This document shows positions 59,889-64,000 of a DNA stretch of 64,000 nucleotides, in pieces. The position numbers and the translations under genes are program-made. Within the stretch, counting starts at the first letter, position 1. Every line of letters begins with the position of its first letter. The DNA is taken from assembly GCF_900129045.1 (NCBI RefSeq), contig NZ_FQTX01000002.1, positions 434,001 to 498,000 on the forward strand. Direction: 5' to 3'. Origin of the DNA: Bifidobacterium merycicum DSM 6492. Its GTDB lineage: Bacteria > Actinomycetota > Actinomycetes > Actinomycetales > Bifidobacteriaceae. A model generated the notes under the pieces. It was not told the origin of the DNA and did no database searches. It saw only the letters and a list, made by a program, of their open reading frames with translations.

Positions 59889-59913
59889 TTGTATCAAAGA
59901 CAGCGTCTTTATA
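59889..59913 (-). repeat. right terminal inverted repeat of the island
   Basis: Reads inward as TATAAAGACGCTG then TTTGATACAA; pairs with 44723-44747 at 19 of 25 positions. Confidence 0.75.
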
Positions 59914-60834
59914 GATCCGGCCTGTGGAACTGCCGGCTTTCTTATTTCCGCAGCGGAGTCCATTCGCGCGAACTATGAGAAGAAGATGACCGAGGACGAA
60001 TGGAGCATGTTCTCCGGCGAACAGTTCACCGGCTTTGATACGGATCAGACCATGGTTCGCATTTCGGCCATGAATCTGTTGCTGCATGCCATTGACCACC
60101 CTGACATTCGTAATCAGGATAGCCTTTCCCGCTTGAACACCATCAGAGACAAGTTTGATTTGATTCTTGCCAATCCGCCGTTTACCGGCAGCGTGGATGT
60201 TGAGGACATCGATGATTCGCTGAAGGCGGTTGTGGAAACTAAGCAGACGGAGCTGTTGTTCGTCGCATTGTTCCTGCGCATGCTCAAGCTTGGTGGCCGT
60301 TGCGTGTGCATCGTGCCGAACGGCGTGCTGTTTCACTCCAACTCGAAGGCCTACCGGCAGTTGCGCGCCGAACTGGTGGACAACCAGAGGCTCGAAGCGA
60401 TTATCTACATGCCGTCAGGAGTGTTCAAGCCGTATTCAGGCGTAAGCACCGCTATTCTCGTGTTCACGAAGACGGACGCAGGCGGCACGGACAAGGTTTG
60501 GCTCTACAACATGGAGGGCGACGGATACACGCTCGACGACAAGCGCGATTCGGACGAGAAGCACAACGACATTCCCGACATTCTCGAGCGATGGGGAAAC
60601 CTCGACACGGAAGAACAGCGCGCCCGTACTGATAAGAGCTTTCTGGTGCCGAAGAGCGAAATTGTGGAAAACGATTACGATTTCAGCTTCAACAAGTACG
60701 CGGAAACAAAGTACGAACGTATTGAATATCCACCGACTGAGGAAATCCTCGCCGATCTTGATGATTTGAACAGGAAGATGACGGAAAGCCTCGCGGAACT
60801 GCACAAAATGCTCGGAGGTGCCCAGAATGACTGA
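59914..60834 (+). pseudogene. hsdM: second hsdM, 3' part
   Basis: Resumes exactly at DPACGTAGFLISAAESI (AdoMet motif I) and has motif IV ILANPPFTGSVDVED, MLKLGGRCVCIVPNGVLF and a C-terminal helical end. The frame is open upstream to 59854 into the element, which supplies no good start, so it is not likely made as a functional enzyme unless the island excises. The stop overlaps hsdS by 8 bases. Confidence 0.92.
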
Positions 60835-62026
60835 CAAACCCCAATTTGTCGGAAAGAAAGTGAAGCTCGGAGAGCTGTGCGAGATATGCTCCGGTGGAAC
60901 TCCCAAACGTTCCGTTGCTGAATACTGGAAAGATGGAACCATACCTTGGGTGAAGATTGGAGACATGTCCGAAAAGTATGTTTCATCAACTGAAGAGCGC
61001 ATAACAGACGCTGGATTTAACAACTCTTCTGTGAAAATGCTTGAGCCTGGAACCCTGCTATATTCAATATTCGCTTCGATTGGTGCTGTGAGCATCTTGA
61101 AGATTCCTGCGACAACGAATCAAGCAATTGCTGGTCTCAAAATTAAAGATGATTCACTTGATCGCGATTTTTTATACCATTATTTAAAATCCCGAGAATC
61201 GATATCGAAATCATCGGGCAGGGGCGCTGCACAGAACAACATCAATCTGACCATTTTGCGTAATATGCAGGTCACGTTACCCTCGATAGAAATTCAAAGG
61301 AGTATTGTTCGGAACCTCGAAATGATTTCGAATCAAGTGACGATAGCAGAATCGCATCTTATGGACCTTGATGCTCTCGTCAAATCCCGGTTTGTCGAAA
61401 TGTTCGGAGATCCAATACGCAACCCATTAAGAATGTCTGTTTCTTCGGTAGAAGAACTTGCCGCGCCAATTAAAAACTCAATGAAAGCAGGCCCATTTGG
61501 TTCGGCTTTGAAAAAAGAAGTCTATGCTGAATCTGGGTATAAGGTCTATGGACAAGAGCAAGTCATCTCTGGCGATCAATTTTTGGGGAACTATTACATT
61601 GATAAGGCGAAATATGAGCAGCTTAATAGTTGTAAAGTAATGCCGGGCGATGTCTTAATTAGCCTAGTGGGCACGGTGGGAAAAGTTCTGATTCTTTCAG
61701 AGGACTGTCAGCCTGGAATCATCAATCCGCGACTTGTCAAAATTATTTTTGATAAAAGAAAGATTTTTCCAGAGTATTTCGCTATTGCGTTTTCTCTGGA
61801 GTCCGTTCGCAGTTCGCTGCTTGGCAGAGCACATGGACAAACAATGAATGTTCTAAACCTTGGAATGATTAAGAAATTGAAATTGCCCGTACCGCCTATC
61901 TCGCGGCAAAAGGAGTATTTGAATTTCGTTGCGCAGGTCGATAAATCGCGATTTGTCGCCCAGCAACAGATCGAAAAACTGCAAATGCTTTACGATAGCC
62001 TCGCTCAGGAGTATTTCGGAGATTAG
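60827..62026 (+). CDS. hsdS: type I specificity subunit HsdS (second locus)
   Basis: The ATG at 60827 overlaps the hsdM stop. The 399-aa product has two recognition domains: one from KVKLGELCEICSGGTPKRS to LPSIEIQRSIVRNL, and a second from SVSSVEELAAPIKNSMKAG to LPVPPISRQKEYL, each followed by a conserved coiled-coil helix (DLDALVKSRFVEMFGD; QIEKLQMLYDSLAQEYFGD). It is full length. With hsdM interrupted it may be idle, or the MTase could come from another locus. Its central helix shares a 31-bp direct repeat with the downstream hsdS. Confidence 0.93.
   Translation: MTDKPQFVGKKVKLGELCEICSGGTPKRSVAEYWKDGTIPWVKIGDMSEKYVSSTEERITDAGFNNSSVKMLEPGTLLYSIFASIGAVSILKIPATTNQAIAGLKIKDDSLDRDFLYHYLKSRESISKSSGRGAAQNNINLTILRNMQVTLPSIEIQRSIVRNLEMISNQVTIAESHLMDLDALVKSRFVEMFGDPIRNPLRMSVSSVEELAAPIKNSMKAGPFGSALKKEVYAESGYKVYGQEQVISGDQFLGNYYIDKAKYEQLNSCKVMPGDVLISLVGTVGKVLILSEDCQPGIINPRLVKIIFDKRKIFPEYFAIAFSLESVRSSLLGRAHGQTMNVLNLGMIKKLKLPVPPISRQKEYLNFVAQVDKSRFVAQQQIEKLQMLYDSLAQEYFGD
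61374..61404 (+). repeat. hsdS direct repeat, copy 1
   Basis: 31 bp (contains CGTCAAATCCCGGTTTGTCG), identical to 63637-63667 and in the same orientation, in the central conserved helix. Confidence 0.9.
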
Positions 62027-62068
62027 AGTTCGTTAAACCCTGATATTGCAAGGTTCTCGATGGCTTAC

Positions 62069-62109
62069 GGCACCTTTTTTGTAGGGAAACCAACAAGGAG
62101 GTGCCTTTT
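62069..62109 (+). terminator. terminator-like hairpin containing the recombinase ribosome site
   Basis: GGCACCT and AGGTGCC pair across 24 bases and are followed by TTTTC. The 3' part contains AAGGAGG, the ribosome site of the recombinase, so the hairpin may both end hsdS transcripts and limit recombinase translation. Confidence 0.55.
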
Positions 62110-62112
62110 CTC

Positions 62113-63084
62113 ATGCAACAGACAATCGAACGAATTGACCGTCTTATGGCCCCTATGCTGAATGATGAGCAGGCTTCGGAACTTCATACGGTGCTTGTGG
62201 CCTGTCTAACTGAGAAAGGTGGGAATCCACGCGGTCCCGAAACAATGACCGAATGCATAGACTTGTTTCTTGCCGCGAAGAAGCTCGAAGGTTGTTCAGA
62301 ACGGTCGTTGCGTTACTATGCGACCACATTGTCCCGTTTTGCTACGGAAATCTCCAAGCCGGCTCACGACATCACCACCGACGATATTCGCGACTATCTC
62401 ACACGATATTCGCGTGATGGCCGCGTAGGCAAGACAACAATCGACAACATCCGCCGCGTCATCTCCAGTTGCTTCTCCTGGCTTGAAGAGGAAGACTACA
62501 TTTACAAAAGCCCTGTACGTAGAATCAAGAAAATCAGGACTTCGAGAACGTTGAAACCCGTGTATTCGGACGAATCGCTTGAACAACTCCGTGACTCCTG
62601 CAAGGAGACGCGTGACCTTGCAATGATTGATTTATTGACATCTACGGGCATCAGGGTAGGCGAGCTGGTGCAGCTGAATCGTCGTGATATCGACTTCGAT
62701 GCACGCGAATGTGTGGTCCACGGCAAAGGGGACAAGGAACGACGAGTCTACTTCGATGCCCGTGCGAAAACTCATCTGCTCGTATACCTTGAACAGCGAA
62801 TGGATGACGAGCCCGCCTTGTTCGTTTCCCTGCAACGTCCATTTAATCGATTGGAGATCAGCGGTGTGGAGGCTAGGCTTCGCAAGCTTGGCAAGGTCTC
62901 AGGCGTCAAGCATGTGCATCCGCATAAATTCAGGCGAACGCTTGCGACGAAGGCTATTGATAAAGGAATGCCAATTGAACAGGTGCAGGTGCTGCTCGGA
63001 CACAGTAAAATCGACACGACTCTTTGCTATGCGCAGGTGGATCAAAGCAACGTCAAGCGTTCCCATCGCAAATTCATATCATGA
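62113..63084 (+). CDS. tyrosine recombinase (XerC/D-like) between two hsdS genes
   Basis: The ATG at 62113 follows AAGGAGG. The 323-aa product has a SAM-like N-terminal domain (LFLAAKKLEGCSERSLRYYATTLSRF) and catalytic residues: Arg in TGIRVGELVQL, Lys region GKGDKERRV, HKFRRTLATKAI and LGHSKIDTTLCYAQV with Tyr. Position between hsdS genes is typical of recombinases that reshuffle recognition domains. Its stop overlaps the next hsdS start (ATGA). Confidence 0.93.
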   Translation: MQQTIERIDRLMAPMLNDEQASELHTVLVACLTEKGGNPRGPETMTECIDLFLAAKKLEGCSERSLRYYATTLSRFATEISKPAHDITTDDIRDYLTRYSRDGRVGKTTIDNIRRVISSCFSWLEEEDYIYKSPVRRIKKIRTSRTLKPVYSDESLEQLRDSCKETRDLAMIDLLTSTGIRVGELVQLNRRDIDFDARECVVHGKGDKERRVYFDARAKTHLLVYLEQRMDDEPALFVSLQRPFNRLEISGVEARLRKLGKVSGVKHVHPHKFRRTLATKAIDKGMPIEQVQVLLGHSKIDTTLCYAQVDQSNVKRSHRKFIS

Positions 63085-64000
63085 CACCCAGCAAACACCA
63101 ATTTGACGGACATAGAGTACGTATTCCCGATGTATTTGATTTGCAGATGGGAAAGACTCCGTCGCGGAAGAATCCCTTGTACTGGCGCGATGGCAATCAT
63201 GACTGGGTCTCTATAGCAGATTTGGGTTCCTTCGGTAAGTATGTTGGCAAGACGAAAGAACGGATTAATGATTTTGCAGTAAAAGAATCTGGCATTAAAC
63301 TGACTCCGGCGAATACGGTGTTGATGAGCTTTAAATTATCCCTTGGCAAGACATCGATAACGACAGAGCCTGTGTACACAAACGAAGCCATTATGGCTTT
63401 TATCAATAAAGGCTTGTATCCGGTTGACACCAGTTTTATGTACCATCAATGCCGCTCAAAAGATTGGGCTGCGGGGACGAATGCTGCTGTTATGGGGAAG
63501 ACACTGAACAAAAGGACACTTGGACGGTCCGTTATCTTTTTGCCCTCACTTGAGGAACAGGAAGATATAGCAGCAAAACTTGATTTCATCGATGAACAGC
63601 TTCAAAAAGCGAAGGATGTTCTTCATGAGCTTGATTCTCTCGTCAAATCCCGGTTTGTCGAAATGTTTGGGAATGACAAACTATTTCAAGCTCGTCAAAT
63701 GGGGCAGTTGTTTTCAGGAATAGTGTCAGGCACTAATGTAAGTGGCAAGCAGAGGTCAATATTGCCGGGTGAGTTTGCAGTACTAAAGATCAGTGCTGTT
63801 ACGAAAGGGTTCTTTAAGCCAAATGAATATAAAGTGGTTGATGATGTCTCGAATATAAAAATGATTCACCCGCGAAAAGGAGATTTACTTTTTAGTCGAG
63901 CAAATACGAGTGAGATGGTTGGAGCTACTGCAATTGTTGATGATGACTATGAACAATTATTCCTCCCTGATAAGCTGTGGCGTCTTGATCCTGCTGAGGG
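63081..64000 (+). CDS. hsdS: second HsdS of the same locus (3' truncated by the window)
   Basis: The ATG overlaps the recombinase stop; the frame is open to the window end (about 306 residues). Recognition domain one runs from FDLQMGKTPSRKNPLYWRD to LPSLEEQEDIAAKL; the central helix ELDSLVKSRFVEMFGN repeats that of the preceding HsdS; domain two starts ARQMGQLFSGIVSGTNVSG and is incomplete. It has its own start, so both hsdS genes could be translated, unlike the silent cassettes of the first locus. Confidence 0.9.
   Translation, partial: MTPSKHQFDGHRVRIPDVFDLQMGKTPSRKNPLYWRDGNHDWVSIADLGSFGKYVGKTKERINDFAVKESGIKLTPANTVLMSFKLSLGKTSITTEPVYTNEAIMAFINKGLYPVDTSFMYHQCRSKDWAAGTNAAVMGKTLNKRTLGRSVIFLPSLEEQEDIAAKLDFIDEQLQKAKDVLHELDSLVKSRFVEMFGNDKLFQARQMGQLFSGIVSGTNVSGKQRSILPGEFAVLKISAVTKGFFKPNEYKVVDDVSNIKMIHPRKGDLLFSRANTSEMVGATAIVDDDYEQLFLPDKLWRLDPAE
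63637..63667 (+). repeat. hsdS direct repeat, copy 2
   Basis: 31 bp identical to 61374-61404; recombination between them would delete the recombinase gene and swap the second recognition domain. Confidence 0.9.

Larger units (their letters stand above)
44723..59913 (+). mobile_element. 15.2-kb transposon-like defence island inserted in hsdM
   Basis: The ends carry imperfect 25-bp terminal inverted repeats (44723-44747 and 59889-59913; 19 of 25 positions match, both starting TATAAA and ending TTGATACAA read inward). The host reads TTTGCGA before and GATCCGG after the element, so GA is duplicated; removing the element restores an intact motif-I codon run. Each end also has four roughly 20-bp-spaced short repeats (GGGTAAGTT on the left, TTTAATTATT on the right) plus one copy of the other type outermost. 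No transposase or integrase gene lies inside. Cargo: pyrophosphatase-like, AAC(3), truncated pglX, pglZ, brxL, a DUF262 nuclease and seven further genes. Confidence 0.8.

Overview
The window reads as high-GC actinobacterial chromosome, most likely a human-gut Bifidobacterium. This rests on AAAGGA/GGAGG ribosome sites, the gene content (feoAB, fetAB, sugar operons under LacI regulators) and a bifidoprophage-like lysis module. No rRNA, tRNA or CRISPR array was seen.

Layout. 1-3.2 kb: end of a prophage (Ala-rich tail protein, carbohydrate-binding-like tail protein, a tail-gene remnant broken at a G11 tract, GH25/LysM endolysin, holin). 3.2-11.1 kb: ferrous iron uptake (feoA, feoB, FeoC-like), an EamA transporter, a leader with about 52-bp repeats before a DEAD-box RNA helicase, and an aldo/keto reductase. 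11.2-16.9 kb: a minus-strand sugar-acid-type operon (permease, TIM-barrel isomerase, PfkB kinase, HPS/KGPDC-type and PHI-type enzymes) with its LacI regulator and a cluster of operator-like repeats. 17-21 kb: YeiH-like, NhaC-like and TauE-like membrane proteins and a DUF362 remnant.

21.3-32.7 kb: a type I restriction-modification locus built for specificity switching. It has a tyrosine recombinase, a silent inverted hsdS cassette, hsdM, a half-length expressed hsdS, a second silent hsdS cassette in the opposite orientation, and hsdR. Blocks of 27 to about 155 bp are inverted relative to one another across the cassettes. Between hsdS and hsdR lies a three-gene cassette: a DUF3990 (ADP-ribosyltransferase-like) protein, an unrecognised small protein and a NADAR-domain protein. 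This looks like an ADP-ribosylation toxin/antitoxin or defence module.

33-42.1 kb: ordinary chromosome (AraC regulator, histidine phosphatase, uracil permease, YjbR protein, SDR, FetAB, a DivIVA/DUF4839 membrane protein). 42.5-44.0 kb: an AT-rich membrane/coiled-coil gene.

44.2-64 kb: a second type I locus whose hsdM is cut in two, at the codons for the S-adenosylmethionine motif DPACGTAGF, by a 15.2-kb element (about 44,723-59,913). The element has imperfect 25-bp terminal inverted repeats (19/25 matches), subterminal arrays of four roughly 20-bp repeats at each end, an apparent 2-bp target duplication and no visible transposase. Its cargo is a pyrophosphatase-like gene, an AAC(3)-family acetyltransferase, the 3' half of pglX, intact-looking pglZ and brxL (a remnant BREX system), a DUF262/GmrSD-like nuclease, and a compact run of mostly unrecognised genes around a CbxX/CfxQ-type AAA+ ATPase. 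After the element come the rest of hsdM, a complete hsdS, a second tyrosine recombinase and a second hsdS cut by the window end, with 31-bp direct repeats between the two hsdS genes. The main candidates for undescribed biology are the transposon-like defence island, the AAA+ operon it carries, and the DUF3990/NADAR cassette inside the shuffling RM locus.
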